A DNA stretch of 64,000 bases from Psococerastis gibbosa (GCA_963971405.1 OZ020486.1:26311419-26375418); one strand, 5' to 3'. Numbered from the stretch's first letter, positions 32,627-46,010 are shown. Numbers and translations: made by a program. Notes: a model not told the origin generated them from the sequence alone.

Positions 32627-33774
32627 GGCACATCTATTAACTCCTCCACCTAGCTCATTCGTTTAATGCCAGGCGCCTGAAATCCCCGAAGGTTTGACCA
32701 GATGAGAGAGAGTCATATAGTTACTGTTAAATGGAAAAACCAGTGAAGGAATTAACGAAACGCATATTCCGCCGGCCTATAGGAAATTTTTTGTACGACT
32801 GCATATAATAATACTGAGTTACCAATGATACAGGAACCGAAAATTGAGTACCTAACTTAGATCTGTCATTTCCTTGGCGCGTTTTTCTCACAGTAAGATA
32901 ATGAAAAGAGACAATCCGTTTCACTATTTGACTATTTTTTTTTATATTTGACTAACTAAAAGAGTAAGACTGCACCACGCTCTGAGTATCACAACAATAG
33001 CTCTGTAAGACTGTGATAATGAATGTAACATATCCAGGCGGTGGCCTGGAAAACATTTGACAAGGCCTCAATAAGCACAATAAATTGAATTGGCCCCTCA
33101 TACATAAATAAATCGGCGTATGATACAAATATCTGGGATGAAAAAAACTACTACAGATTCTTAGTGGTAATTGGAGCCTTGAATAATGAACTGGTTCAAA
33201 ATGGGAAATTGTCTTTTAAGCGTTGATGGTCGATTCGTGACACGAATAATAACATGCTGAAAAAGTATATAAGAATTCGATTATGTACAATTCTATGTAT
33301 TGACCAAACAATTATCAATGAATCTCATGCGGGATTTTTCACGTTTAAACCTGATCGGCTCTTGCCTCTTACACATTTTGACTTTCAATGTCCTCTTATA
33401 AAATGCCACACATAGCCTGACATGTTGTTACCAATGTAGACAGTTGGTTGCCTTGGTCACTAATAAGCGGCGCTGTATTTTAAGGCAATTATTGTCCCTT
33501 CCAATGATGAAAACGCGATTTATTTAATTTTAAAAGTACCATTGAAGATTTTTTGTTTGTTTATGGTTTACACTTTTAAATACGATTGATTTCATTTCTT
33601 TACCTTTTCAACTGCTAACGGATAATTGCGTACTATTGCTCTTCGGGGAGCAGTGGAATAGGCACTGAATCTACTGTATATGACACCATAGTCCATATGT
33701 TATATTGTAGATTCAAAGGAATAGAATAAGGGTGCCGTAACGTATTGACTCATAGGCTATAGTGCGGCCACAAC
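32627..33774. other. No gene recognised
   Basis: No repeats or coding sequence recognised. Confidence 0.4.
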
Positions 33775-34166
33775 TAGGGTTGCCAACTTTTTTTCTTGGA
33801 AATAAAGTATATCTGGATTTTGGGAAGGTAAAAAAAGAGTACATTATTACAAAAAGGATTCTTCAGTATATTGCAATTTAAAAAATATATTTTTTCGATG
33901 TTTTCGCAGTGTTTAACATATTTTTATTTTTTTGAGAACTGGAAGAAGCCTCTTCACACTTTAACTCTTACATTATATACTTAAATTTATATTTTAAAAA
34001 AAAAGCTCATTCCTGATTAAATGCAAAGAGGCCCTATTCCTCTCACCCCGTTGTTCCAGAAAAATAGTATTTTTGCATACTCTACGTGACTTCCAGTTTC
34101 AAGAGAATACATGATTGTATGAAATAGGGTACGATACTCTGATTCAAAGTGCAGTTGCCAACCCTA
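33775..34166. mobile_element. hAT-like element (TAGGGTTGCCAACT ends)
   Basis: Left end TAGGGTTGCCAACT, right end AGTTGCCAACCCTA, perfect over 14 bases. Flanked by GCCACAAC and GCCGCAAC (7 of 8). No coding content. Confidence 0.88.
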
Positions 34167-34702
34167 GCCGCAACCCACTAATTAACCTTGATTCTTCTGC
34201 ACCTTTGCCCAACTCAGCAGCCCTATTTGGGGTTTATTCAATTGTTTTGAACAAATGAGTGCAAAATGCGCGGGAAATTCAAATTGATAAATTATATTAT
34301 ATATAATATTATATATTATGTATCCCGATAGCAGTCTTTTGCCAGATTGGATTTGGCTGTACACCCTTAAGCAAAAAAAATATATATATTATATATTTTT
34401 GGTGAGCTTTTAATTTTTTTTCTCCCTTAGATGCAATAAAATACAATACAAATATTAGAGTTCCTCAGCAGCCAGAGCCGGATCGACCGTGTCACAATTG
34501 CAAATAATTACTGTATAATTGCAAGTTAAAACATAAAATATAATAAATTGTAAATAGCCACCTGTACATTTTAATGTTTATTAATAGCTTCTTCTGTTAT
34601 AGGCTACTATAAAATAATGGAACCAACATCTTGTATTCCAATAATTTATTAATTTGAATTTCCTGCGCATATTTTAACACAGTCTCGTGATACTTTACTA
34701 TA
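34167..34702. other. No gene recognised
   Basis: AT-rich. Short local inverted repeats (ATATTATATATAATATTATATAT near 34290) are simple-sequence. Confidence 0.4.
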
Positions 34703-34843
34703 GGCGCTTATTCCACCTACGTCAATAGTCATTGGAAATGTGGTATTGACTTGGTAGCGGACATTAAGACATACTAAAAATGTCTGCTACCACGTCAATA
34801 TCACAATTTTTATTGACTATTGACGTAGGTGGAATACGCGCCA
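34703..34843. mobile_element. PAL element copy 6
   Basis: Tip AGGCGCTTATTCCACCTACG, arm GTCAATAGTCA, core GGTAGCGGACATT with the inverted ATGTCTGCTACCACGTCAAT. Palindromic throughout with a short loop. Confidence 0.85.
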
Positions 34844-35562
34844 ATGCGATATTAAAAAATTAACTCCGGTATTATATAAGCCCCGGTGTTCCGTTAATCC
34901 CAAATCGCTGTAATAGGGCTGCTGGTGGCGTGAATGTCTTTGTAATTATATTACGATGTTGCACAGAATGCATGATTTAAAGAATTTGGCATATTCTGGG
35001 CATTTTTCCTGTTTGGTGAAAGTAGTCCTTGTATTCCATCTTTCCCCCTGACGTAAAATCCTGCTGGGTGGTAGCACCTACGTCAATAGTCTGATAGTAC
35101 ATGAACCGCAGTAGTAAATTAAAATGGTTTAATGGATCCTTGAATGATCAATGAATGCTCTTGGTGATGGTATAACTTCAAGGCAGTATTGTTTGGTAGT
35201 AACATGACCTTTCCCATGAATACCAATATTGACTTAAGACAACGACATTCGATACCGATCTGGTGAGAGGAACTGCTCCAGACTGTCGTCAGTTCCATTA
35301 TCGTTTTTCTGACTCCGTCCTAAATTACCAGTTTTTGAAACAATGAAAAAAGGTTCGATGGAAACCAAAGCTTTATGTTGTCTCGATTGATTTATGTGGC
35401 TAGTGAGATTTCATTATGACCTAACTTCCGAGCTACTCGCAAATAATGTAGGATGGTCTTGGTCTTATTAAACCATTAAAGAATGAATTAGGCCTTAGTA
35501 TCAAGTTTAAATTTAAGAACGTCAGCCATTTAAATATCACCGTATTTATACGTTAATACTAT
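34844..35562. other. No gene recognised
   Basis: No paired repeats or coding recognised. Confidence 0.4.
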
Positions 35563-35760
35563 AAGGAAAGCTTTGTGATCGTCGAAATATTCGATTTTGA
35601 GATTTCAACGGATTTACACGTTTTGAGGTCCCAGGAACCCAAAAAAAAGTTGTTTTCGGTCGTTCTGTCTGTTCTTTGATTTGTGGGCAAACTACTCGTA
35701 TATCGGTAAATTTTGATGACATTTTGCATGATAGTTCACAAAAATAATGCCTCGGAAATA
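35563..35760 (-). repeat. REP-3 copy D (3' part)
   Basis: Reverse complement of the 3' part of REP-3: GGAAAGCTTTGTGATCG, GGATTTACACGTTTTGAGG, CCAGGAACCC and a GTCGTTCTGTCTGTTC tract are in the expected order. A further segment resembling the same part (CGGATTCCCACGTTTTGATG) recurs at 36270-36292. Confidence 0.65.
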
Positions 35761-36317
35761 AATGTACCGTAAATTTATTGTAAATGCAATGAATAAAAAT
35801 AATAATTTAAATTCAAATTCAGTTGATTTACAATTTAGTTGAATTTTAAACGATAAGAGAGAGGCTCACTAGATAATGCTACTGTATTACTTTGGCTCAA
35901 GATTGGGAAGACTCTGTGTCTCAAGCTATATGGAAAAAGATATTTGATAAACAAATTTGGGTAGGATTTGGCCCTATAGGTCCTTGAGATGTTATCTCGG
36001 TCTTTCAGGAGACTTGCGTTGACATCATTCGTCTGGCAATGTGACGGACAGTCGTCCATCCTAAGCCTAATTAGAAGCTTTTCTGTCCAAATCGTCGACG
36101 GGACTCCACATGTAGACCTCTTCATCCCACACAAATCCTCTGTCTGGAATGTGCTAGTCAATCCAAATGATGTACATAAGTAAACCAAAAAACAGTAAAT
36201 TAAAGAGTCTATTAAACGTAACTGCTCTCCAGCTAATATGTCGGTATAAGGAATTTTCAATATCAAGATTTCTACGGATTCCCACGTTTTGATGTGAAAG
36301 AGCTCCGATTTCCCCTT

Positions 36318-36439
36318 AGGTGGCTATTCCACTTGTCAATATTCCATCATTTGTGCATAAATAATTGATGAGATGACATAGAGTAAAGAAAAAATCTCAT
36401 CAATTATTGAAGAAAAATTGACAAGTGGAATAGCCGCCT
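36318..36439. mobile_element. PAL element copy 7
   Basis: Tip AGGTGGCTATTCCACTTGTC with partner GACAAGTGGAATAGCCGCCT. The arm contains CCATCATTTGTGCATAAAT as in copy 5 and ATTGATGAGAT/ATCTCATCAAT nearer the loop. The right arm has a small deletion. Confidence 0.85.
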
Positions 36440-36743
36440 AAGCTATTGCCTCAGTTGAAAATCCTTTATAGCCACTGCTGGCTGTTACGGTTTGAATAGT
36501 GGCAAAGGCTTACCTAAAAACGCTCAACTTTTGCACAGAGTTCAAGTATTGCCATTAAAAGTTTCTGAATACACGGGAGGTTTCTAAAATATTTTATTAA
36601 GGTTGTAGTCAGGAATAGGGGCTACATTTACATTTATGTAGCGCTAAATATCGAAGCATACCGTAAGAAATATATATTAAGATGTGATCTGATCGAATGT
36701 AAAATTAGTCTTCAACAATAAAAACTATGGAAACTACTCTAAA

Positions 36744-37595
36744 GAACCGGTCCGAGTTCACTCGAACATGCTTTCCAATTTATCAAAATTATTAGATAGA
36801 GAAAATTAGTAATTTTATAGCAAATATTTTTCCTATGGTTAAATTTCCGATATCTCGGGGGGGGGGGGGCGGTTGTCCAGTCCACCTGACGTCACTGGAA
36901 GTGAGGTAAATTCTCGATAGGTCAAACAAACACATTAATTACCACACAGCAATAATGGCAGGGCATGCAATGCATTTGAGCGCGAATTTTCTATCATTTT
37001 TTTCAAAAAATAATTTTTTGGGCAAAACCAAATATTTTTTTTGGGAAAGCAACCTATCCGGTTTCGTTACTCAATTTAACACCTAAAACATGCTTGAAGG
37101 TAGAAATCATCGATAGAAAGGTGTCGCATTTTTTAGTCATTTTTTCATTAAAATTTAGTTATTTTTATTTTTTTACCCCCAGAAGCAAACTATCAAGGGG
37201 CAAGCGACCCCCCGCATTTTGTCAACATTAATAACGACTACAATCTACGAGAATTTAAAAGAAATCGTTGCAGCCGTTTTTGAAAAATAATTTTTTTAGA
37301 CGTTTTTTTGGAGTTTTTTGAAAATATAACCCCCCCAAATTGAGTTAGCCCAAAAAAAAAAAATGGTCCCGAGGTATGATTTTTGTAAACCTACATGCCA
37401 AATTTCACTCAAATCCACTGAGTAGTTTGCCCGGAAATCGACGAACAGACAGACAGACCGACAGACAGACATTTTGTAAAAACCACTTTTTTGGGTTCCT
37501 GGGACCTCAAAACGTGTAAATCCGTTGAAATCTCGGAATCGAATATTTCGACCATCACAAAGCTTTCCTTATACTACGTATAAATTGGAAAGCAA
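36744..37595 (+). repeat. REP-3 copy B
   Basis: Collinear with copy A over nearly its whole length. GCTTTCCAATTTAT at 36770-36783 and its inverse at 37580-37593. Has one G11 run instead of a minisatellite and a GACAGACA tract near 37445. Confidence 0.78.
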
Positions 37596-38129
37596 AAACG
37601 TTGGCTATGCAAAACTGTGTCTGTAATGTTGACGAGAATTCCCCAAACTTGTATAATCAAAGCTTTTAAAACATTACTCAAATCGTTTAAAGTCAACGTC
37701 ACTGCTGTTTTATATCGGCCTATAATTTTAAATAAAAAGTCTATACCTACCTACCCGTTCTGGGTAATAACCCCAAAAACCAGTTGAATTTTCGTGGTGA
37801 GTTCCTATGTTTTAAACGAGTAAAAAGTCATCAAATTTATAAAAAATGAAAAAAAGGCAAGACACCTTCTTGGTAATTACAATAGTGGATGTGATAACGC
37901 TGGAGCAGGTGCATCCAAGGTACAGGTATAAACACGTCTAACTCCAGCCAAGAAGATGTCTACGCTTGAATAAATAAACTACTTAACCCAATAGTATTTG
38001 CACATTACTATTGGACTACCCGTACAAGGGTTTGAAATTTTTTCAGCATAGCTATTTGGTAGATATGTACTGTATATTCTGCTGGTATTGGATTTTCCAA
38101 AATGTCAATGTATCAATATGTCTACGAAT
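37596..38129. other. No gene recognised
   Basis: No repeats or coding recognised. Confidence 0.4.
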
Positions 38130-38714
38130 TAGGGATCTAACGATACTACTGATATAGTACTAGTATAGATACATTTCTTTCGATACCACTGGTATTGATA
38201 CCCGATACTTTTCATTCAATACTTGCAGGTATCGATACCTATTTGCTGGTATTGAATCAAATAATACCTACCACACAACTAAACTTTTTCCCGCAATTTT
38301 TTTTAAATTTTTAATTTTCAAAATAGTCACCAACTTGCTGTGTGAGTGTTCCTTCGTAAGCTATGTAATTTTGCGCGCCTGATTGTTTATAAATTGTAAA
38401 TTTGTAGGCCTAATTTGCAATTCCCCAGTTTTTTTGTATTGAATTTAAGTTATTTTTAGTCATATGCGTCTATTATTATTATTATTATTATTATTATAGA
38501 ATATTTATTTATTTATTTATTTAAAGAAGTTACCAGAATTTTTCAAATGCCGCTTGATACCCTGGGTCCATGGATGCACCCCTGGCATTCCATTCGATAC
38601 CAATACCTGATGGTATCGATACTTTTCTTTCAATACAATACCAGTATCAATACCTACCATTCAATACCGGTATCGATACAAGAATCGATACATTTGTAAA
38701 AATTTGGATCCCTA
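38130..38714. mobile_element. hAT-like element (TAGGGATC ends) with perfect target duplication
   Basis: Left end TAGGGATCTAACGATAC, right end AATTTGGATCCCTA, flanked by CTACGAAT on both sides (38122-38129 and 38715-38722). Second copy of the 7168-7712 family. It differs by a (TTA)n expansion near 38472-38497 and extra TATCGATAC units. Confidence 0.9.
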
Positions 38715-40479
38715 CTACGAATAGGTGTGATTACAGTATTTTTTGCAAAATATAACACTGTTCACCCTCACCATACGGTAGGTATAATTCAGTATAAACA
38801 ATTTGCATGGAGGCAACAATAATGTAGCCTACTCTTAATGTACATTCAGGGGATGTACGCGAAATTAGTATGATAAAGCAGGCTGTTTTGGTAAGCAACG
38901 CGGAAGAATCCTAGTTTCCTGAAAGTGCACACACCTATGGCTATGAAGCATGACGTTAGATACCTACCTAATTGCTTTAAACTTGGAGAGAAATATTTCT
39001 TTAATAACAGCTGGTTAAACATTTAACTGGGATCTGTTTATATAATACTGGTCAACTGAGTTATAGGCCTGCAACATTAACTTCCCTTTATTCTTGTCAA
39101 AGCTTGGGAAATATAATTTTATATATTAATTATTATCTAAATGAAAATTGACCTAAGGTAGGTAAGTGCAATATATAAATACTTACAATATGAAGCACTT
39201 TATTTTACCAAGAAAATTTGTAATAATTGCACCCTTCAATGAATTAAGATTTTAAACTTTACAGATCTATAGTGTTTCTGGTACCTGTATTTATATTCAG
39301 AGAATGAACAATAACAATCATAAAACCGTCGCAGCTTGCTTACATTAAAAGTATGAAGAGCCTAAAATTAAACCAATGGCTCAGAAAGTGACTTATTCGG
39401 TTCTTCTAAAACTGTATGGCCAGAGCCACGCGTCCGATGATGAGCCTAATTTATATGGCATTTGGCCGGTTGATTTGACTTCTCCCCCTTACATTGCGCT
39501 TACGCCAGCAGCCAACTTCTAGCACTTTCTGGACTCCAGTGGCACTTGGACCTTAAGTATTGGATATGCCGAAAACGTCTCAGACCCTGTTGACCTATCT
39601 CGGACCTTTATAACCCTCACAGTATGATTCTCCGACGCGTATTATGTCTTCACTCACTGTTCAAGTAGCCCACTCTGAGGCGCAGACTACTTTAGCCTCT
39701 CAATTTTCCTAGTATGTACCGTATACTGTATGCATACCTACAAAGGCGATTTGTTTTTGAATACCAAGTACCTAACAAGCCGTTTTGGGTTCGTTGACCA
39801 GTAGGCTACCTATGCTATATTTTATATTTATTGTGTATGGACCCTACAGCGTGTGACATGCTGTAGTTGCAGTCTTTAAATAGCCAACTAGCATATCTAT
39901 TGTACCTCAGTTTATCAATTATAAAAAAGGAAATGGCAGTTGAATGTTTGTTTAGTTTAGTCAATATCAGCAGGGGTTGCGCGCGTTCTCAAGTTTCGGC
40001 CCTTTAGAGGGCCTATAGCGTGGCAAATAACAGCTTGATGTATACTTACTGGTATGCTGCGCCTTTTACGTTGTTGGGGTCCTCCCACGATCGCTTGAAA
40101 AGTAATATGGAATACTGGACACCACTGCCATGTTCCAATACATGGTGGTGCCCTAATGCTGAGGTCCTGGTGCGAATGGTTGCAGAAGCCGCGTTGCTGC
40201 TAATGGATAAGAAACGGACACTAACATACTTCGGCGGAAGGTGGGGAGCGAAAAGTACCGCTTTCTGCATGTAATAATCCAAGATGGAAGGACTTAGGAT
40301 TCCCGGCAGATGAAGAACATCCTGGTTGAAAAACTTGAGAGAGTGGTTTGGCAAGAGCACGACTTTCCTACTTCCCTTTTCAGAAAAACAGCCTCTAAGG
40401 TTCCAATCGCCATGATCTTTGATAGATGAGGCAATTAAAGAAGAATATTTTCGGATTAATCGGCATATGAATGATCATG
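38715..40479. other. Unrecognised sequence
   Basis: Opposed open frames at 40020-40274 (+) and 40046-40360 (-) overlap each other and show no family motif. Nothing else recognised. Confidence 0.35.
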
Positions 40480-40802
40480 CAGCGCCGGGATTGGCTATAG
40501 GCCCAGGGGGACCATTGCCCCCCACAAAAAAGGGGCCCCCACAAAAAGCCGCAAAATACAAAATCGCAATAGGCCTAGATGAAAAAACTAAAACAACAAA
40601 CTAAAGCAAATAAATAAACTCGAAATATTTGGCGGGAAATTGGAACGTGCCGTGGCATGAATTATTAATCGCTTTTACTCCATTCAATTTTGCATCCTGA
40701 GTCTATAAATGATAGTGGAATACTCGTCTAAAGGTATAAGACTTTTTTTCTTCGAGAAAGAGCCCCACACAATTCCCGCCCAGGGGGCCAAACCCGGCAC
40801 TG
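40480..40802. mobile_element. hAT-like element (CAGCGCCGGG/CCCGGCACTG ends)
   Basis: Flanked by TGATCATG and CGATCATG (7 of 8). Inner sequence includes GGAACGTGCCGTGGCA, the inverse of a segment in the element at 9346-9712, so the two are family members in opposite orientation. Confidence 0.85.
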
Positions 40803-41258
40803 CGATCATGGAAATACTGTATTCATTGTAATTTACTTCGCAGCTCGAACCTCCCCCCCCCCCCCCCCCCCATATCCGTCTATGACTGCGCAGACCTACA
40901 ATAGCTATGGAAAATGAGTCTTATCTTACCGGCAAACTCAAATAGCACAAGTTTCTAAATCCACTTTTTTTTTTAAATAAAAATAAAAAACAAATTGGCA
41001 GTAATGAGTGATGTCGGGCAATTGATGAATGGTAGGTAGTCTGCTGGCCCTTTCAGCCAGTTTCCAAAATACATGGCCATTAACGCTGAAAAAGGGTCCA
41101 CGTAGTCAATGGAGAAGCGTGATTGTCATTCCAGGACGGGTCCGGCGATGCCCATTATCATTACTAGGTTGCTCCAGAAGCAGCGGCATGGAATACCAAC
41201 CACTTGCGACACTCTTGCGCACATCACTCTACATTATTTTCTTTCCCTTTTCTTCTGT

Positions 41259-41392
41259 CAGGACATGTAGCGTAGTGGTACGGACTCTGACTTTCACACC
41301 GAAAGGTTGTGGGTTCGAGTCTCACACTGGCTACATTTTCTGGCCATACTTCGGAGGGCATGTAAAACAGGTGGTCCCGGGCCTTTCTAGTT
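41259..41392 (+). mobile_element. SINE-A copy with best-preserved tRNA-like head
   Basis: A-box TAGCGTAGTGG at 41268-41278 and B-box GGTTCGAGTCT at 41312-41322, about 33 bases apart, as in tRNA genes. The body continues to GGTGGTCCCGGGCC and stops before the 3' half, so it is 3'-truncated. Confidence 0.75.
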
Positions 41393-42747
41393 TACTACAT
41401 TTTCATGAAAAGACTATTTGTTCATTTGCAGTAAGCAAAGAAGACATTGGAAGTTAGTTACTTTAAACCTAGTTTGTCGTAACTAGTAGTAATAATAATA
41501 ATATATAATATACGGAAACACTCCGATTTTGACAATGCTATTATAGGTACAAGTGGAATTATAATGATACATTTGGTATAATAAGTAATAACGCACGTTG
41601 TATGGCTTTCCTCCTAATGCTATTTACTGATTCATGGAATATATATCTACTTTACACTTCTGGTTAAGAATATTACACCTGGTTAGAATTCTGTTGAAAC
41701 TAAGCTCTTTTAGGTAATAATGTAGGCAATAATTTAACTAACAAAAAAAAAATTTCAACAACCGCTTTGGCACTTTGAACATTTAGAACCTTGATGAAGT
41801 ATAAAATAAAACAGTTTTCTCGTTTTTTGGAGGATTTTGGAGGTATAGGCTATAGCCTTCTTTCTTCACCATGCAGATTAGGTAGGTTTGAAATGATTTA
41901 CAGCCTACACAACTAATATTTATAGACATGGTCGGCGCGTAAATGCGTTGAAAAGATCTAGCTTCTTACACCTGTCCTGTTACTACAAATATAGACAGGC
42001 TAGTTTTTCAGAACTTTGATTGAGCCCTTGGGCATAGTGAATGACATTAATTAATTACGGCATACACAATCAGAAGCGAAATCAGGATAAATAGGACCAG
42101 TGCACAGGAATGTGGCACGCGTCCCCCGAAAAACACGTTTTCTATACCTAAATCTACCTTGCCTCCGATGCCTATACCTGCTTCACCTCATTATTATCTA
42201 TGGTATAGCCTACTTTACTACTTGTATTTATAGGGAGTTTTCTCGTAACTTCTACCATGCAGTTTTTAACCTTGGATTACTATGTGAATTAGTCTTATAT
42301 CCGTGCAACCCCAGAATTGTTAGGTACCCCTAGTTGGCGCCAATGCTACAACACACTACACTACACCACCCCCCCCCCCCCGTTACGTACCTATAATATA
42401 TTTCACTGAAACAAATATTAAATGAGATACTATTACTATAATACTATTACTATAATACTATTATGTGCCATCATATACAATATATACAATACTATGAGTA
42501 GGTACCACTCGCATAACCAACAAGCCAAAGAAACAAACATTTATTCTTTCCTGCGACATTAATTTTATTATTAATGGCACATGTTAAATATTAAGCATAT
42601 TTTATCTCGATTACATATAGTAAGTGATAAGTAGCATACATATAACATGACACGTAGAGTTTAGTCGTTCTAAAAATTTGGGTACGATATTATATCCCAT
42701 GAACTAGTGAACACAGAATATATTCTTCTGCTTCTTGGATGTCTCCG
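41393..42747. other. No gene recognised
   Basis: AT-rich. A C14 run at about 42368 may be a hAT-MITE remnant. A tandem TACTATTAC motif near 42430-42465 is simple sequence. Confidence 0.35.
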
Positions 42748-42906
42748 CATGAACGGATACAGGGGTTGGGGCAGGGGGGAAGCTGCCCCCAAAATTTGGT
42801 AAATCTATTGTGAATTAATTTATTAGGCTCTGATTTTATCGATCTTACATATTTTGACCCACAACAACCCCCCCCCCCTCCCTAAAATGGGCTGGATCCG
42901 TCACTG
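42748..42906. mobile_element. hAT-like MITE with perfect 8-bp target duplication
   Basis: Left end CATGAACGGATACAG, right end CTGGATCCGTCACTG, flanked by TGTCTCCG (42740-42747 and 42907-42914). Same family as 30476-30645, in the opposite internal orientation. Confidence 0.88.
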
Positions 42907-44914
42907 TGTCTCCGCAGGTATTGATAGCTAGTCGAAACCTTTAAAGGAAAGGGACAAAGGGGTTATCATTTAAGGAAATCCAAACTAACGGTTCTCATCA
43001 CAAATCGAATTCTACGTGGACTTAATTAAGGGCGATGAAAGGGTATCGTCAAAAGAAACGATGGTCTGATGCGCCTGTCACTGTTTTACAGTTATCCATA
43101 TTAAACCCATTTGCCCTTTGTTAAAGGGTTACTTTTTAGTGTCTTTTTTTTCGGAAAATGTACATAGAAACCTTTATCACGGGTGGGGAGCTGCATTAAA
43201 GTATGTTTGTAACTGGAAACGATCGATTCAGTATATAGTATTAATGTGAATAAGAATAAGGGCGTGCCAGGATTGAGGGGAGTGGAGGCTTCGATGCCAC
43301 ATGTTGCTGCCAACCAGCCAGCCGGCTGTAACTTGAAGAAGAAGAAGAAGTGAATAAGCCCATATTGTACTGCATAAGTTTAACCATCATTTCAAATATC
43401 GTTCATTATGTATCCAATAGTTGAAACAATTTATCTCGAGATAAATAATAAAATTATATGCTTATTTCAAGAGCAAATGGATTCCCGCATCTTCCGTCTT
43501 TTGTTTGTTTTGTGCACAAAGTCAAATTTATATAAAAACTCATTACAACATTCCTTTTCTATAGTCCAGTTCCTGCCGTACATTATATAGACTCCGAATT
43601 ATGCAATAAAATATTGGCAGAGGCACATTTATATTTTGTACACAGGGTTAGTCCAGGTACCAGGAATGTTTCTCGGTTATTTTAAATAAATTTTTGATCC
43701 CTAAGTCGGGGTCAAAGCTTTATGTGGTAGGTTCTGTCTATTTGGCCCATTGCATTGATATTTATGTTTGTATATAGGCTATATATATAATATATAGACT
43801 ATACGTACAATACTCTTTTCGTTGTTTTGCATATTATCGCTTGTTTTATAATTACCTTGTTTGTTTTACTATTTTTTCAGAATCTGTCTATCAAATTGTT
43901 TTAAACATTACATTGTAGCCTACATTTATTTTATTTTATCTTTTGTAAAAGGGGGTCCCAACACGAGACTTGTCCATTGGGGTCCCCTTCCAAATGTAAA
44001 ATTGTTATTTGTATATTAAATTTGATGAAAAATACTAGTTATTATTATTGTTACTATTATGATTTATTTAACGAGTAGGGATAACACTGTAATCAAAAAC
44101 TAAGAACCTGAACTGTAAATTTAATCATTCTAGTACTATTAGTGATCAAACCAAATTTAACTTACGAACAATAATAATATTTAATATGTACCATGGCCAG
44201 CAGTGTGTACGATGTTATTAATGATAAGCAGAGTAGGGGTTAAAGCTACCCTCATTATAATGATCTCAGACAGCCCCAAACTACAACCTACCTGGATCTA
44301 AATCACAACTCCCTTTGCCTCATCAGCGTTGGTGATTCTATCATTTCCATCTCAAGGCTATTCTGCCTACTGCCTTGAAATCAGACCTAACCAGCCTGAG
44401 ATGATCATCCTGCATGTAACCATGGTTTTGTCAGGGGCTTAATTGCAGCAAGTTCTTAATAGTAAAAACTATAATATAACTATGGCCTTTGAACCTAAGC
44501 AAACAATGATACAAGTGATGGGTACCTGAGTTATATGCGGTGGTGACTGAATTCAATCTTTAAGTGTTGAATTGGGTTTGGATGTTTTTGCTTTTTTTAC
44601 AATATTAAACCCATTGAAATTTGTTCTGAAATGCCATAAAGTCACAAGCACACAAGATAGTTTATTGTTTATCCCAGGAAACTCTGTCTAATCTCAAAAT
44701 TCAAGTAGCATACGTATATAGAGGCTCATTTAAACTGTTATAGATTAAAATATTATCCCAATAAAATACTGATGTTGCGTGATATAAAATATTAACTCTC
44801 ACGTAGCGTTGGCTACTGCCTGGCAATTAAATTTTTTTAAACTTTGGCAGACAGATACATGTATGTTCATCCTGCTATCTACACAATATTCGGTAACCTA
44901 TTTTACTTTCTAAG
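42907..44914. other. Unrecognised sequence
   Basis: A possible LINE 3' end at about 43935-44065 (GGGGTCCC/GGGGTCCCC hairpin-like block followed by ATT repeats) is the only structure noted. Confidence 0.35.
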
Positions 44915-45170
44915 CAGGGGTGGATTTGGCTTTGTGCGGATATGGACACTGCCCTTGTCGCGGACATTAGTAATTATTGTATGTATAGGAGGGGCCAGGG
45001 GGGGGGGGGGGTATTCACTAATATAACCACTACTTTTCATTTAAAAAAGAAATGCCTGTCTAAATTTGAAAAATTGTTCTTTAAAATATGATAAAATATG
45101 CACACAAAAAAATCTTTCATCTGCGCGCGCGGAAATATTTGCCTCAGCTGCCTTGGTAAATCCGCCACTG
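44915..45170. mobile_element. hAT-like element
   Basis: Left end CAGGGGTGGATTTGG, right end GGTAAATCCGCCACTG, flanked by TTTCTAAG and TTTCTAGG (7 of 8). A G14 run lies near 45000. Confidence 0.82.
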
Positions 45171-45854
45171 TTTCTAGGACCCCTGTTAGTAACGGAATCG
45201 AGATTCGCACAACTTATATCTGAATACATTTATTTATTATTTATTCCTAGGGTTGATGAACGGTTTGGGACTGAGAACCAAGAGCAAAGAGTCTGATCCG
45301 TTCATTCTCTGATCTTCGGTCCAGTCTTGTCTTCTGTTCTTTTCCAACCAAAATTGGGCCTGAATCCATCACTAGAGAGGGCTAGTTGCAGTGTTGAGTC
45401 TATAGATTCAGAAACAGCTGTAGGCTGTACCTGTATAATAATTATTATCTATCTGTATGTGATTATGGGTAGAGCATGCCATTTTATAATAAATACCCGA
45501 AGGAAATAATTTTCTATGCTCAAGAGCTGGCAAAAGTTATCAACATATATTGCGGCTAAAATCATGCGATCGCATTTTCATTTAAATATGGCCCACCGTA
45601 GTCGACAACGTCTCTTTAAAAATGTAAGTTAATTAATACCCAATAATAGTAAATAACCCCTATTAGATTTAGCCTATTCTACGTGCACAATTCGATGGAT
45701 TGGATTTGCTGATTGAATCATTCTTAAATGATACTAATAATAATTTGAGTTAGGTTATTACACTTGATTATAGTAAACAAAACGTTAAAAAATATTGGAC
45801 GCAATTTTAATAGAATGTATGCAGAATGGGCTCGCCAATAAAGTCATTTCCTTT

Positions 45855-46010
45855 CAATGTGCCCAGGGGGTGGTCCAAGGGGTCCGGACCCCCCGAAATA
45901 TCTTTTTTACTGTAAACCTGTATTGTTTGAAGAATTCATTCATTAATAAATTACGAATTTTGAACCCCCCCCCCCCCCCCCCCCGAAATCAAAACCTGAA
46001 CACGGCCTTG
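45855..46010. mobile_element. hAT-like MITE
   Basis: Same family as 6272-6442: GTGCCCAGGGGGTGGTCC at left, CCTGAACACGGCCTTG at right, shared interior (GTAAACCTGTATTGTTTGA). C run of about 18 at 45966. Target duplication not evident. Confidence 0.75.

Noticed and set aside
32386-32649. Minus-strand open frame similar to one at 54165-54452
   Set aside because: Both lie in SINE-B copies; similarity follows from DNA repeat identity and no domain is recognisable.
35835-36266. 143-residue minus-strand open frame
   Set aside because: Partly within or next to REP-3 sequence, no domain, composition unlike a conserved protein.
40020-40360. Overlapping open frames on opposite strands
   Set aside because: No family motif on either strand and no supporting gene structure.
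41029-41457. 142-residue plus-strand open frame
   Set aside because: Its C-terminal half translates a SINE-A copy and the rest has no motif.
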